From an uncultured beta proteobacterium (GTDB taxonomy: Bacteria; Pseudomonadota; Gammaproteobacteria; Burkholderiales; Burkholderiaceae): DNA of 48,008 nucleotides. Under the pieces are notes generated by a model. The model did not search any database, was not told where the DNA came from, and saw only the letters and a list, made by a program, of their open reading frames with translations. Location of the stretch: NCBI GenBank assembly GCA_903867305.1, contig CAIPQU010000052.1, positions 1-48,008 of the forward strand, written 5' to 3'. This document shows, one piece after another, positions 1 to 7,870 of this stretch; within the stretch, counting starts at the first letter, position 1, and every line of letters begins with the position of its first letter. Both the position numbers and the translations under genes were made by a program.

Positions 1-27
1 ACTTTCGTCATCTGGTGCACAATTTTC

Positions 28-65
28 TATGAGTCCTCTGCTCTAACCAACTGAGCTAACGGCCC
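28..65 (-). pseudogene. tRNA 5' half (CAT anticodon), distal copy
   Basis: On the minus strand, from base 65 down to 28, this reads as the 5' half of a tRNA: acceptor 5' strand, D-arm (GCTCAGTTGG...GAGC), 5' strand of the anticodon stem, and an anticodon loop containing CAT. It stops being tRNA-like directly after the anticodon; no T-arm or acceptor 3' strand follows in the 27 bases left in the window. The 38 bases are identical to those at 258-295. The parent gene would be elongator tRNA-Met or tRNA-Ile2. It is non-functional as seen and is best explained as a recombination junction. Confidence 0.8.
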
Positions 66-257
66 GAAACTTTTCGGGTAATACACAATTCTCAACTACT
101 TTTATACTTCAAAACCACACAAAACCGCTATTTACTACACACCATGAAAAACCTTACGGTGTGTAGTTGGTGTGTAGTGTTTTTTAAGCACATCCACCAC
201 CACTAACCTATTGAAATCATTACGATTTCTACTACCGGGCCCCATGGTTAAGTCCAT
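66..257. other. spacer between the tRNA halves, possible attachment region
   Basis: This stretch separates the two tRNA halves. It holds an 11-bp inverted repeat (ACTACACACCA at 134-144, TGGTGTGTAGT at 168-178), an extra direct copy GGTGTGTAG at 158-166, and a small hairpin (CCCGAA/TTCGGG, about 63-78) beside the distal tRNA half. Repeated 9-11 bp motifs next to a tRNA core resemble tyrosine-integrase arm sites; that is inference. A 40-codon minus-strand reading frame (135-257) is open but short enough to be chance. No known gene is recognised. Confidence 0.5.
134..178. repeat. inverted/direct repeats of a GGTGTGTAG motif
   Basis: ACTACACACCA at 134-144 is the exact reverse complement of TGGTGTGTAGT at 168-178. 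A further copy, GGTGTGTAG, lies at 158-166, one helical turn (11 bp) from the copy at 169-177. Phased repeats like these are typical of binding sites for a DNA-bending protein or tyrosine integrase. The binding protein is not in the window. Confidence 0.6.
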
Positions 258-295
258 TATGAGTCCTCTGCTCTAACCAACTGAGCTAACGGCCC
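258..295 (-). pseudogene. tRNA 5' half (CAT anticodon), copy next to rpoD
   Basis: This is identical over 38 bases to the copy at 28-65. It reads on the minus strand and begins 10 nt after the rpoD stop codon. After the CAT anticodon the sequence departs from any tRNA: the expected anticodon-stem 3' strand (TCC...) is replaced by ATGGACTTAACC. No separate promoter fits between it and rpoD, so it would be transcribed by readthrough. It is probably the original chromosomal 5' part of the tRNA locus, split by insertion at the anticodon loop. The matching 3' half is not in the window. Confidence 0.8.
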
Positions 296-305
296 ATATT
301 GATCT

Positions 306-2957
306 TTAATCTTCTTCTAAAAAGCTCTTTAATTTATCACTTCGACTAGGATGACGCATCTTACGAAGAGCCTTGGCCTCTATCTGACGGATACGTTCAC
401 GCGTAACATCAAATTGCTTACCAACTTCTTCTAAGGTATGGTCAGTACTCATCTCAATACCAAATCGCATTCTAAGTACTTTTGCTTCACGAGGCGTTAA
501 TGAATCTAATATGTCTTTTACAACATCACGCATAGAGTCATGTAAAGCGGCTTCCGCTGGAGCTAAAGTATTCCCATCTTCGATAAAGTCGCCTAAATGA
601 GAGTCTTCGTCATCGCCAATCGGTGTTTCCATCGAGATAGGCTCTTTTGCAATCTTCATGATCTTACGAATCTTATCTTCAGGAATTTCCATCTTAGCCG
701 CCAAGGTTGCAGCGTCAGGCTCGATGCCAGTCTCTTGCAAAATTTGACGACTAATTCGGTTCATCTTATTAATCGTCTCAATCATATGCACAGGAATACG
801 AATCGTCCTGGCTTGGTCTGCAATGGATCGGGTGATCGCTTGACGAATCCACCAAGTAGCATAAGTAGAGAACTTATATCCGCGACGATACTCAAATTTA
901 TCGACGGCCTTCATCAGACCAATATTGCCTTCTTGAATCAAATCTAAGAACTGCAATCCACGATTAGTATATTTTTTTGCAATCGATATCACTAAACGTA
1001 AGTTGGCAACTGTCATCTCACGTTTCGCTTCTCTTGCGCGCTTTTCGCCAGCCGTCATCTGTTTGTGAACCTCTTTTAACTCAGACAATGGCAATACCAC
1101 TTTATTTTGTAGATCAATTAATTTTTGCTGTAATTCATGAATCGCAGGAACATTTCTTTCTAATAAAGCCGTGTAAGGCTTTGGATCCTTCAACAGAGCT
1201 TTAGTCCACAATAAGTTCATCAAGTTTTTATTAAGTTGGGCAAGAACTTCTGAGCGAGGAACACCAATTTTATCAACCAGAATATTAACAATAGCTCTTT
1301 CTGTAGTCCATACTTGATTTACTTGGGAACGAATCGTATCGCATAATCTTTCAACACTTTTCGCAGTAAATCTAAAGCCTAACAACTCATTACGAATCAA
1401 GGTCTGAGCTTTAACGTAGTTTGCTGAGTTATAACCTTCACGGTCATAAGCTCGGCGCATTTTGTCAAACTGTGAACGAATAATGGCAAATTTCTCGACA
1501 GAAAGCTGTTTGAGTTCTTCAAGCTGTTTTGCAGAGGCGGCCGAAGCGGCTGCGCCACCAGCGCCACCTTCGTCATCTTCCTCTTCAGAATCTTCATCGA
1601 TATCGTCTAATTCAACTTCTTCAGCAGCAACAGGCGTCATCGGTATGTCTTCTGCATTTGGATCAACTAAGCCATCAACAAAATCATCTACCTGAATAGT
1701 GCCAGCCGAAATCTGGTCAGCAAGATCAATAATCTCTGCGATGGTGATCGGACAAGCAGACAAAGCCATCAACATATCTTTCAGGCCGGCTTCAATCTTT
1801 TTCGCAATGACAATCTCATCTTCACGAGTCAATAAATCAACCGTACCCATCTCACGCATATACATCCGAACAGGGTCAGTTGTTCTTCCAAACTCGGAGT
1901 CAACCGCTCCTAATGCAGCCTCTGCCTCTTCTTCAGCCTCTTCATCTGAAGATGCAGTAATTGCATTTTCATTGAGAATCAAAGTTTCAGCATCTGGTGC
2001 CTGTTCATAAACAGAGATACCGATATCACTTAAAAGCGCAATTAATGTTTCTAACGAGTCTGTGTCAGACAATTCATCAGACATAACATCATTAATTTCA
2101 CCGTGGGTTAAATAACCACGGGATTTACCCATCTTGATCAGATGTTTTAAGCGTGCTCGACGCAACTCAAGCTGTTCTTCACTACCTAATTTCGTTGCAT
2201 TAAATTCTAAAAGAAGTGCTTTTTCCTTTGCTTTACGATCACGCGCCTTTTGACGATCTGTACGAATATCAGCATTGGGATCAACTTCTGGCTTTGGCTT
2301 CGGCTTTCTTCCACGGGTTTTCTTAATCGGTTGCTCTAGGGCTAATTCACCTTCTTCAACGACTGGAGTAACAAGCTTTTCATCAGTCGCCACTGGGGCA
2401 ACTTTTTCAACATTTTTAACCTTCGGTAATTTTTCTTTAACAACTACTTCAGGCTTCGCTACTTTTTTAGACTCAGCTTTAAGGGCTGGCTTAACGATTG
2501 CTGCAGACTTTGCTACTTTTTTAGTATCGACTTTAGAAGTTGACTTAATGAGTGATGCTGGCTTCGCTACTTTTTTAGTATCGACTTTAGCAACTTGCTT
2601 TGGGGGTAATTTTTTAATAATAGCCTTTTTGATGGGTTTTGCTGTTGTTTTTTTTGTGGGTTTAGTAACTACAACTTTTTTGGTAACTAACTTACCAGTT
2701 GGAGCTTTTATTACTACCTTTTTCACAACTGTTTTTCCTGAAGGTTTCGATGCCTTTTTGGAAACAGCTGTGGTCTTTTTGGGCATTGCTTTAACGACTT
2801 TGACAACAGGCTTAGCAGTCTTCGCTGAAACCACTGGCTTTTTGACTGGTTTTTTCGACGTGTTAGCACCTTTTTTTGAAACAACTTTTGAAGGTGCTGA
2901 TTTTTTGACGACGGCAGTTTTTGGGCTGGTTTTTTTAACTGGGATAGTTTTTGGCAT
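306..2957 (-). CDS. rpoD: RNA polymerase sigma-70 factor
   Basis: Primary sigma factor directing RNA polymerase to housekeeping promoters. The C-terminal half carries region 1.2 ([11 protein letters not shown]), region 2 ([12 protein letters not shown], then [16 protein letters not shown]), the -10-recognition segment ([15 protein letters not shown]) and region 4 with the -35-binding helix ([15 protein letters not shown]). An acidic, Gly/Ala-rich insert sits in the non-conserved region. At 883 residues it is long because the first ~235 residues form a Lys/Val/Ala/Pro-rich tail resembling histone H1; residues 124-177 are three 18-residue repeats encoded by 54-bp tandem repeats. Lys/Ala-rich sigma tails occur in Burkholderiales. 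It is the last gene of rpsU-yqeY-dnaG-rpoD and has its own promoter candidate at 3095-3124. The family assignment is certain; the role of the tail is unknown. Confidence 0.98.
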   Translation of the reverse strand: MPKTIPVKKTSPKTAVVKKSAPSKVVSKKGANTSKKPVKKPVVSAKTAKPVVKVVKAMPKKTTAVSKKASKPSGKTVVKKVVIKAPTGKLVTKKVVVTKPTKKTTAKPIKKAIIKKLPPKQVAKVDTKKVAKPASLIKSTSKVDTKKVAKSAAIVKPALKAESKKVAKPEVVVKEKLPKVKNVEKVAPVATDEKLVTPVVEEGELALEQPIKKTRGRKPKPKPEVDPNADIRTDRQKARDRKAKEKALLLEFNATKLGSEEQLELRRARLKHLIKMGKSRGYLTHGEINDVMSDELSDTDSLETLIALLSDIGISVYEQAPDAETLILNENAITASSDEEAEEEAEAALGAVDSEFGRTTDPVRMYMREMGTVDLLTREDEIVIAKKIEAGLKDMLMALSACPITIAEIIDLADQISAGTIQVDDFVDGLVDPNAEDIPMTPVAAEEVELDDIDEDSEEEDDEGGAGGAAASAASAKQLEELKQLSVEKFAIIRSQFDKMRRAYDREGYNSANYVKAQTLIRNELLGFRFTAKSVERLCDTIRSQVNQVWTTERAIVNILVDKIGVPRSEVLAQLNKNLMNLLWTKALLKDPKPYTALLERNVPAIHELQQKLIDLQNKVVLPLSELKEVHKQMTAGEKRAREAKREMTVANLRLVISIAKKYTNRGLQFLDLIQEGNIGLMKAVDKFEYRRGYKFSTYATWWIRQAITRSIADQARTIRIPVHMIETINKMNRISRQILQETGIEPDAATLAAKMEIPEDKIRKIMKIAKEPISMETPIGDDEDSHLGDFIEDGNTLAPAEAALHDSMRDVVKDILDSLTPREAKVLRMRFGIEMSTDHTLEEVGKQFDVTRERIRQIEAKALRKMRHPSRSDKLKSFLEED
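2427..2588 (-). repeat. 3 x 54-bp tandem repeat within rpoD
   Basis: Three consecutive 54-bp units encode residues 124-141, 142-159 and 160-177 of RpoD, each with the pattern K-(V/A)-(D/E)-(T/S)-KKVAK. The first two translated units share a 25-nt block exactly (2566-2590 and 2512-2536). The third, at 2458, has begun to diverge. The in-frame period permits copy-number change without frameshift. Confidence 0.8.
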
Positions 2958-3026
2958 GGTCGCTTGATGTTAAAAAATTAAAGAAGTTTTACTTACTTTT
3001 GCAACGTTTTACAAATTAGTGACGCC

Positions 3027-3057
3027 CCTGAGGGACTTAAAGTTCCCCTATCTCAGG
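3027..3057 (-). promoter_or_regulatory. hairpin in the rpoD leader
   Basis: On the minus strand, CCTGA pairs with TCAGG (5 bp) and inside it GGGA pairs with TCCC (4 bp), with a small bulge between. The structure lies midway in the roughly 130-nt leader predicted between the promoter at 3095-3124 and the rpoD start at 2957. No T-tract follows, so it is not a terminator. Function unknown. Confidence 0.35.
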
Positions 3058-3094
3058 CAAGTCGTTGAATTCAATATATATTTGATAGCCTTGT

Positions 3095-3124
3095 ATTATA
3101 CTGCCAAAAAGGTATTTTTTTCAA
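3095..3124 (-). promoter_or_regulatory. candidate rpoD promoter
   Basis: On the minus strand a perfect -10 TATAAT (3095-3100) is preceded by -35 TTGAAA (3119-3124) with an 18-bp spacer. It sits between dnaG and rpoD and would give rpoD a transcript independent of the rpsU operon promoter, as in other bacteria where rpoD has internal promoters. Confidence 0.65.
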
Positions 3125-3181
3125 TCATGAGGTCATTTTTTATATTTATATACTTACCTCTTTTGACTATTTTCGCTTCTT

Positions 3182-5053
3182 TTACTTTAATTTAACTCCC
3201 AACGCTCGATAACGCACCAGATCTTCTGGCCTCTCAATTTTTTGTTGAATCTTTTCAGTAATTTCTAGCATTTCTTTTTTAATGGCCTCTATTTCAATTT
3301 TTTTAAGCGCTCCATCAAGATGTGCTTGCCCCTCTTCCAAAGTTAATTCAGATTGAAAAGCTTTTTTTAACAAAATTTCGTATTCAGCTGCCATGGGTGA
3401 GATCATCAAACTATTCTGAAAAATAGCGAAATTGACATCGTCTGAAATTGCTTTGCAGAGTTCAATCAAGTCTTGCATTAATAACTTTGCCTTAGGCGAT
3501 CTTTGCATCGCTACCGAAACCATCAGTTCTTGTTGCGTTGGATTAAGGCTTTTTCCTAATTGTGGATACTGAATCAGGATCCACATCATTTGTATTGCTA
3601 TATTTGTTGGTGCGACAGGCTTTTGTTTTGCTAAATTCTCCAACACTCTAAGCTCTGTTTTTTTCTTCCAATCTTCTTTGCCAACCCCTTTTTTGGGAAA
3701 TGGCTGCTGAGATTTTTCTTTTTTTACAACGTCAATCTCCTGCATACTTGGTAAACCATAAAACTTTTCAAGCTCTATTTGTGTAAGGCCCAATCGCTGT
3801 GCAAGTTCACGTAAAATTTGGACGCGAAGAGCAATTGCAGGAAATTTTTTAAAGTATTCTTTGGCAATGCTTTGAGCTTGGGCTTTTCCTTCAGCATTCG
3901 TCCAGTCAATATTCTCGCCAATCACTTCTAAAAAGAATTTTGATAAGGGTAGCGCATGCCGAATTTCTTCCTGAAATTGATCTTGCCCATTTTCCCGAAT
4001 AAAACTATCTGGATCATGTTCTTTCGGTAAAAACAAAAATCGGATCTCTTTCTCATCTGCTAAATACGGTATGCAAGCTTCAAAAGCCCTTTTTGCAGCT
4101 TTTCTTCCTGCCAAGTCGCCATCAAAAGAAAATACTACACGGTCTGTATGGCGCAACAACAGTTGAATATGCGTTTCTGTACAAGCTGTGCCTAAGGTTG
4201 CAACAGCGTTCGGAAACCCTAATTGCGCGAGTGCAACAACATCCATATACCCTTCACAAACGAGAACAAATGATTTTTCACGTATAAATTTTCTCGCCTC
4301 AAACAAACCATATAAGGTTTGTCCTTTCTTAAATAGGGTGGTCTCTGGAGAGTTTAAATATTTCGGCTCTCCCTTATCAATAATACGCCCACCAAAACCA
4401 ATCACTTGTCCTTTAAGATTACGAATCGGGAACATGACTCTGTCTCTAAAGCGATCGTATCGCTTGGCCCTCACCGACCCTTCCGAAACTCCTTGAATGA
4501 CCATACCTGATTCAACTAGGAGCTTCGCCGTTTCATCTTTGTCGTAAGAACCAAAAATAGCCTCTAAATTTTGCCAAGCCTCAGGCGCATAACCAATGCT
4601 AAATTTCTTAGCAACCTCTCCTGATAAACCTCTATTTTTTAAATATTGAATCGCTCGTTGGTTTTTTTTCAACTGATCTTGGTACCAAGCCATAACTTTT
4701 TCCATACTCTGGGTCATCGCTACAGTTTCTTGTAGATCAACTGTCTTGATTGACTCCTGAGCTTCTTTCGGAACTGTAAGACCCACCGATTTTGCAAGCT
4801 CTTCAATTGCGTCAACGAATGTTAGTCCGGCATATTCCATCAAAAAACTGATGGCCGTTCCATGTGCTCCGCAACCAAAACAATGGTAAAACTGCTTTGT
4901 TTCAGAAACCGAAAATGAAGGCGACTTTTCTTGATGAAAAGGGCACAAGCCTTGCAAATTGGCGCCAGACTTTTTGAGTGTTACAGACTGACCAACGATG
5001 TTGACAATATCAACTCTATTTAAAACTTCGTCAATAAAGGCACGGGGTATCAA
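3182..5053 (-). CDS. dnaG: DNA primase
   Basis: Synthesises RNA primers for chromosome replication at the fork with DnaB helicase. The N-terminal CHC2 zinc finger is visible (C37, H40, C58, C61). The TOPRIM catalytic core follows (EGYMD, then the metal-binding FSFDGD), then a helical C-terminal helicase-interaction region from about residue 440. Length 623 is normal. The start is a TTG (5051-5053): no in-frame ATG gives the conserved MIPxxFI beginning, and AGGA lies 7 nt upstream. It begins 13 nt after yqeY, so the two are probably co-transcribed; the 224-bp gap before rpoD carries a separate promoter. Confidence 0.97.
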   Translation of the reverse strand: MIPRAFIDEVLNRVDIVNIVGQSVTLKKSGANLQGLCPFHQEKSPSFSVSETKQFYHCFGCGAHGTAISFLMEYAGLTFVDAIEELAKSVGLTVPKEAQESIKTVDLQETVAMTQSMEKVMAWYQDQLKKNQRAIQYLKNRGLSGEVAKKFSIGYAPEAWQNLEAIFGSYDKDETAKLLVESGMVIQGVSEGSVRAKRYDRFRDRVMFPIRNLKGQVIGFGGRIIDKGEPKYLNSPETTLFKKGQTLYGLFEARKFIREKSFVLVCEGYMDVVALAQLGFPNAVATLGTACTETHIQLLLRHTDRVVFSFDGDLAGRKAAKRAFEACIPYLADEKEIRFLFLPKEHDPDSFIRENGQDQFQEEIRHALPLSKFFLEVIGENIDWTNAEGKAQAQSIAKEYFKKFPAIALRVQILRELAQRLGLTQIELEKFYGLPSMQEIDVVKKEKSQQPFPKKGVGKEDWKKKTELRVLENLAKQKPVAPTNIAIQMMWILIQYPQLGKSLNPTQQELMVSVAMQRSPKAKLLMQDLIELCKAISDDVNFAIFQNSLMISPMAAEYEILLKKAFQSELTLEEGQAHLDGALKKIEIEAIKKEMLEITEKIQQKIERPEDLVRYRALGVKLK

Positions 5054-5066
5054 ATGATTATCCTAA

Positions 5067-5513
5067 TTACTTCTGCAAGGCATTTTTGACAAGACCTGAC
5101 ACTTTTCCCATATCAGCCTTTCCAGCCAGCTCCGCTTTTAATACTCCAATAACTTTGCCCATATCTTGTGGACCACTTGCACCAGTGGTAGAAATAGCCT
5201 TACCCACTATTGTAATAATTTCTTCCTCAGATAATTGAGCCGGCATATAAGTTTGTAATAGCTCTAACTCTTTTGTTTCTAAGGTCACTAAATCTTCACG
5301 CTTCGCAGCTGCAAACTGAGTAATCGAATCTTTACGTTGTTTCACCATTTTTTCAATAATCGCAATAATGTGAGCATCAGTTAATTCAACTCTCTCATCA
5401 ACCTCTTTTTGTTTCATCGCAGCCAACAGGAGCCGAATTGTTCCTAGGCGCGGAATATCTTTACTCCGCATTGCGTCTTTCATGTCATTGGTAATTTGCT
5501 CTTTTAAGCTCAT
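5067..5513 (-). CDS. yqeY: YqeY/GatB-domain protein
   Basis: 148-residue protein of the YqeY family, related to the tail domain of GatB, the tRNA-dependent amidotransferase subunit. Its cellular role is not firmly known. Visible family features are the N-terminal MSLKEQITNDMKDAMRSKD helix and the C-terminal GPQDMGKVIGVLK...GKADMGKVSGLVKNAL segment. The ATG at 5513 is preferred over a longer frame because AGAGGAAA precedes it and upstream residues look unlike the family. It lies between rpsU and dnaG, the usual order in betaproteobacteria. Confidence 0.93.
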   Translation of the reverse strand: MSLKEQITNDMKDAMRSKDIPRLGTIRLLLAAMKQKEVDERVELTDAHIIAIIEKMVKQRKDSITQFAAAKREDLVTLETKELELLQTYMPAQLSEEEIITIVGKAISTTGASGPQDMGKVIGVLKAELAGKADMGKVSGLVKNALQK

Positions 5514-5584
5514 AATTTCCTCTTTTGATGTTTTTCTAACCTTATTATGACAAGAATTGTTCACTTCTTCGCCATTAAAAATAA

Positions 5585-5617
5585 AAAACAAAACCCACCA
5601 TAACAAGTATGGTGGGC
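5585..5617 (-). terminator. intrinsic terminator after rpsU
   Basis: On the minus strand a 9-bp perfect stem (CCCACCATA / TATGGTGGG, 5594-5602 with 5608-5616) and 5-nt loop are followed by TTTTGTTTTTT. Placed between rpsU and yqeY, it can lower dnaG and rpoD expression relative to S21, like the terminator between rpsU and dnaG in the E. coli operon. Confidence 0.85.
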
Positions 5618-5682
5618 TTCATTTTAAACAATGTGTTGGCAAACCCTAAGGCATGCCCATACACAGAAAGATGATATTGAGT

Positions 5683-5895
5683 TTAGAAAAGTTTCTTAGG
5701 CAACATTTGGCTACGAATGCGCTTATAGTGGCGCTTAGCAGCAGCAGCTTTCTTACGCTTACGTTCTGCCGTTGGTTTTTCATAAAACTCACGGGCACGC
5801 AAATCCGTTAACAATCCATTTTTTTCAATGGTGCGTTTAAAACGGCGAAGAGCAACTTCAAATGGCTCATTTTCACGAAGGCGGATAGTGGTCAT
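5683..5895 (-). CDS. rpsU: 30S ribosomal protein S21
   Basis: Small basic protein of the 30S subunit involved in initiation at the mRNA/16S anti-Shine-Dalgarno region. Its 70 residues match the family: [21 protein letters not shown] start, [13 protein letters not shown] centre and a basic C-terminus. It is the first gene of the macromolecular synthesis operon, diverges from tsaD across 58 bp, and is followed by a strong terminator (5585-5617) before yqeY. Confidence 0.98.
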   Translation of the reverse strand: MTTIRLRENEPFEVALRRFKRTIEKNGLLTDLRAREFYEKPTAERKRKKAAAAKRHYKRIRSQMLPKKLF

Positions 5896-5929
5896 GCGTT
5901 ATATTTCTCTAAATAGACTAAAGACTAAA

Positions 5930-5938
5930 AGTATATCA
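5930..5938 (-). promoter_or_regulatory. candidate rpsU promoter (extended -10)
   Basis: On the minus strand TGATATACT forms an extended -10 element (TG-N-TATACT; -10 hexamer 5930-5935). No good -35 hexamer is seen, which fits an extended -10 promoter. It lies 35-43 nt upstream of the rpsU start, between the divergent genes rpsU and tsaD. Confidence 0.45.
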
Positions 5939-5953
5939 TGAGAAAATCAAAAT

Positions 5954-7021
5954 ATGTACATATTAGGAATAGAAACTTCTTGTGACGAGACAGGGATCGC
6001 TGTCTACGACTCTCGATTTTGGGAGTCGAATGAACCAGCACATCTCGGGCTTTTAGGTCAAAGCCTGTTCTCCCAGGTCAAAATGCATGAGCTCTACGGT
6101 GGTGTGGTGCCTGAGCTAGCCTCCCGGGATCATATCCGCATCAGCCTACCTCTGATCGAAGATTGTTTAAAAAAATCTCAATTGAAACTACCAGAAATAG
6201 ATGCCTTAGCTTATACCAAAGGACCAGGCTTAGCAGGCGCTTTGTTAGTAGGCACTTCTATTGCAAAGTCTATCGCATTTGGTTTGTCTAAAAAAATTAT
6301 CGGTATTCATCACTTAGAGGGACACTTACTGTCCCCCCTCCTCTCACCGGAATTAAAAAGCTCCTCAAAACTACATCTGTTTCCATTTTTAGCCCTACTC
6401 GTTTCTGGGGGACATACACAAATCATGTTAGTGAAAGATATTGGTGTTTATGAAACGCTAGGAGAAACTTTAGATGATGCCGCAGGTGAAGCCTTTGATA
6501 AAACAGCTAAATTATTGGGACTTTCTTATCCAGGTGGTCCTGCCGTATCGCAATTAGCCGAAAAGGGGCATCGGGGAAGATTCCAACTGCCAAGACCGTT
6601 GCTGCATTCCAAAACATTGGATTTTTCATTTGCAGGGCTCAAAACAGCCGTTTTAACACAAGTAAAGTCTTCCGGCCCGATGAGTGAACAATTAAAAGCA
6701 GATTTAGCCATCGCTTTTGTCGACGCTGTTGTAGAGGTTTTGTGTAAAAAAGTCAACGATGCACTTACATTAACGGGATGTAAAACACTCGTTGTGGCAG
6801 GAGGTGTTGGGGCCAACACGCAACTTAGGGATGGTCTCAAAAAACTCGGCAAAAAAACAAATGCCAAAATTCTTTATCCGCCGCTCGATTTGTGTACCGA
6901 TAACGGAGCAATGATCGCGTTTGCAGGAGCCCTTAAATTATTAAAGAATCCGTCTCTCGCAGACTCCTCCCTAGGATTTGATGTAAAACCCCGCTGGCCT
7001 TTAAGTGAGGTATTGTCCTAA
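5954..7021 (+). CDS. tsaD: tRNA t6A threonylcarbamoyltransferase TsaD
   Basis: Transfers the threonylcarbamoyl group to A37 of tRNAs reading ANN codons, with TsaB and TsaE. The ASKHA fold is recognisable: [13 protein letters not shown] start, metal-binding H120xxxH124 in [27 protein letters not shown] and [12 protein letters not shown]. Length 355 is a little above the usual ~340; a small insert near residues 20-30 ([10 protein letters not shown]) may account for it. It diverges from rpsU, and its end overlaps the convergent folE2 by 4 bp. No strong Shine-Dalgarno is seen. Confidence 0.97.
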   Translation: MYILGIETSCDETGIAVYDSRFWESNEPAHLGLLGQSLFSQVKMHELYGGVVPELASRDHIRISLPLIEDCLKKSQLKLPEIDALAYTKGPGLAGALLVGTSIAKSIAFGLSKKIIGIHHLEGHLLSPLLSPELKSSSKLHLFPFLALLVSGGHTQIMLVKDIGVYETLGETLDDAAGEAFDKTAKLLGLSYPGGPAVSQLAEKGHRGRFQLPRPLLHSKTLDFSFAGLKTAVLTQVKSSGPMSEQLKADLAIAFVDAVVEVLCKKVNDALTLTGCKTLVVAGGVGANTQLRDGLKKLGKKTNAKILYPPLDLCTDNGAMIAFAGALKLLKNPSLADSSLGFDVKPRWPLSEVLS

Positions 7022-7836
7022 GAATTGATTCGTGCGTAAGCGCTGTGATTATGGATCGATTCAAAGTTCTCAACCTCAACCTTGAACGAATCTATCATGT
7101 CCAACTTTGCTACATGACTTGCAACGTCTCTAACTAAGTCCTCAACGAACTTCGGATTCTCATAAGATTTTTCAGTGACGTACTTCTCATCAGTACGTTT
7201 AAGTAATCCCCATAATTCACATGAAGCTTGAGACTCTGCAATACGAATCAATTCTTCGACATAAAGAGAAGCATTGTTTTTAAGACACACTTCAATCATG
7301 ACATGGGAGCGTTGATTATGTGCTCCAAAATCAGAGATTTCTTTAGAGCAAGGGCATAAACTCATGACTGGAACGACTACCTTTAAAAAATTCGTAATCT
7401 GCATCTGTCCTTCGTGCTCTACACCAAAGCTAGTCCAGGTTACCTCATAATCCATGAGGCTCTCAATCCCCGATACCGGTGCGTATTTATTGACAAAGTG
7501 AGCATAACTTAACTCAATCATGCCTTTTTTTGCCTCTAACAGCGGTATCATTTTTTTCACTAAATGAGCCATCGAGCTTGCACTTACTGGTTCTTTCGAT
7601 TCTTGCAAAAGCGCCATAAAACGTGACATATGAGTCCCCTTCTTTTCTGGGGGTAGTGCCACGTTGAGATTGAACTGCGCAACGGAAGGTAATACACCCT
7701 TTTCCCCTTGAACCATAATCGGAAAACGGATCCCTCTTACACCAACTTGTTCAATCGCTAAGTTTCGGTAGTCTTCACTTGACTGCACATCAGCCATCTT
7801 GGATGGACTAATGTGTTTAACTTTCATATCATTCAT
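7018..7836 (-). CDS. folE2: GTP cyclohydrolase FolE2 (type IB)
   Basis: Converts GTP to 7,8-dihydroneopterin triphosphate, the first step of folate synthesis (and of queuosine in some bacteria). It belongs to the FolE2 family, not the zinc-dependent FolE family: residues around C161 read [23 protein letters not shown], with GTHMSRF near residue 70. FolE2 enzymes can use metals other than zinc. The 272 residues fit the family. It is probably last in xseB-ispA-dxs-folE2, 34 nt after dxs, and overlaps tsaD by 4 bp. A second in-frame ATG lies 3 codons in. Confidence 0.95.
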   Translation of the reverse strand: MNDMKVKHISPSKMADVQSSEDYRNLAIEQVGVRGIRFPIMVQGEKGVLPSVAQFNLNVALPPEKKGTHMSRFMALLQESKEPVSASSMAHLVKKMIPLLEAKKGMIELSYAHFVNKYAPVSGIESLMDYEVTWTSFGVEHEGQMQITNFLKVVVPVMSLCPCSKEISDFGAHNQRSHVMIEVCLKNNASLYVEELIRIAESQASCELWGLLKRTDEKYVTEKSYENPKFVEDLVRDVASHVAKLDMIDSFKVEVENFESIHNHSAYARINS

Positions 7837-7870
7837 TGCTCTATTGTCCTAGAAATTAGGGTATTGCGTT

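Noticed and set aside
135..257. 40-codon minus-strand reading frame starting at the tRNA junction
   Set aside because: Too short to exceed chance, no Shine-Dalgarno, no recognisable motif, and its end lies in the repeat motif. Left as a note in the spacer entry.
28..295. A self-splicing group I intron inserted in the tRNA anticodon loop
   Set aside because: Group I introns are known in this position (tRNA-Ile CAT of Azoarcus), but the sequence after the anticodon shows no recognisable intron core, and the tRNA 3' half does not reappear; instead the 5' half is repeated.
2427..2588. CRISPR-like array
   Set aside because: The repeats are contiguous, in frame and coding; no unique spacers separate them.
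2275..2967. 230-codon plus-strand reading frame opposite the rpoD N-terminus
   Set aside because: It is the antisense of the Lys/Val/Ala-rich tail; its Phe/Thr-rich composition is a by-product of the repeats.
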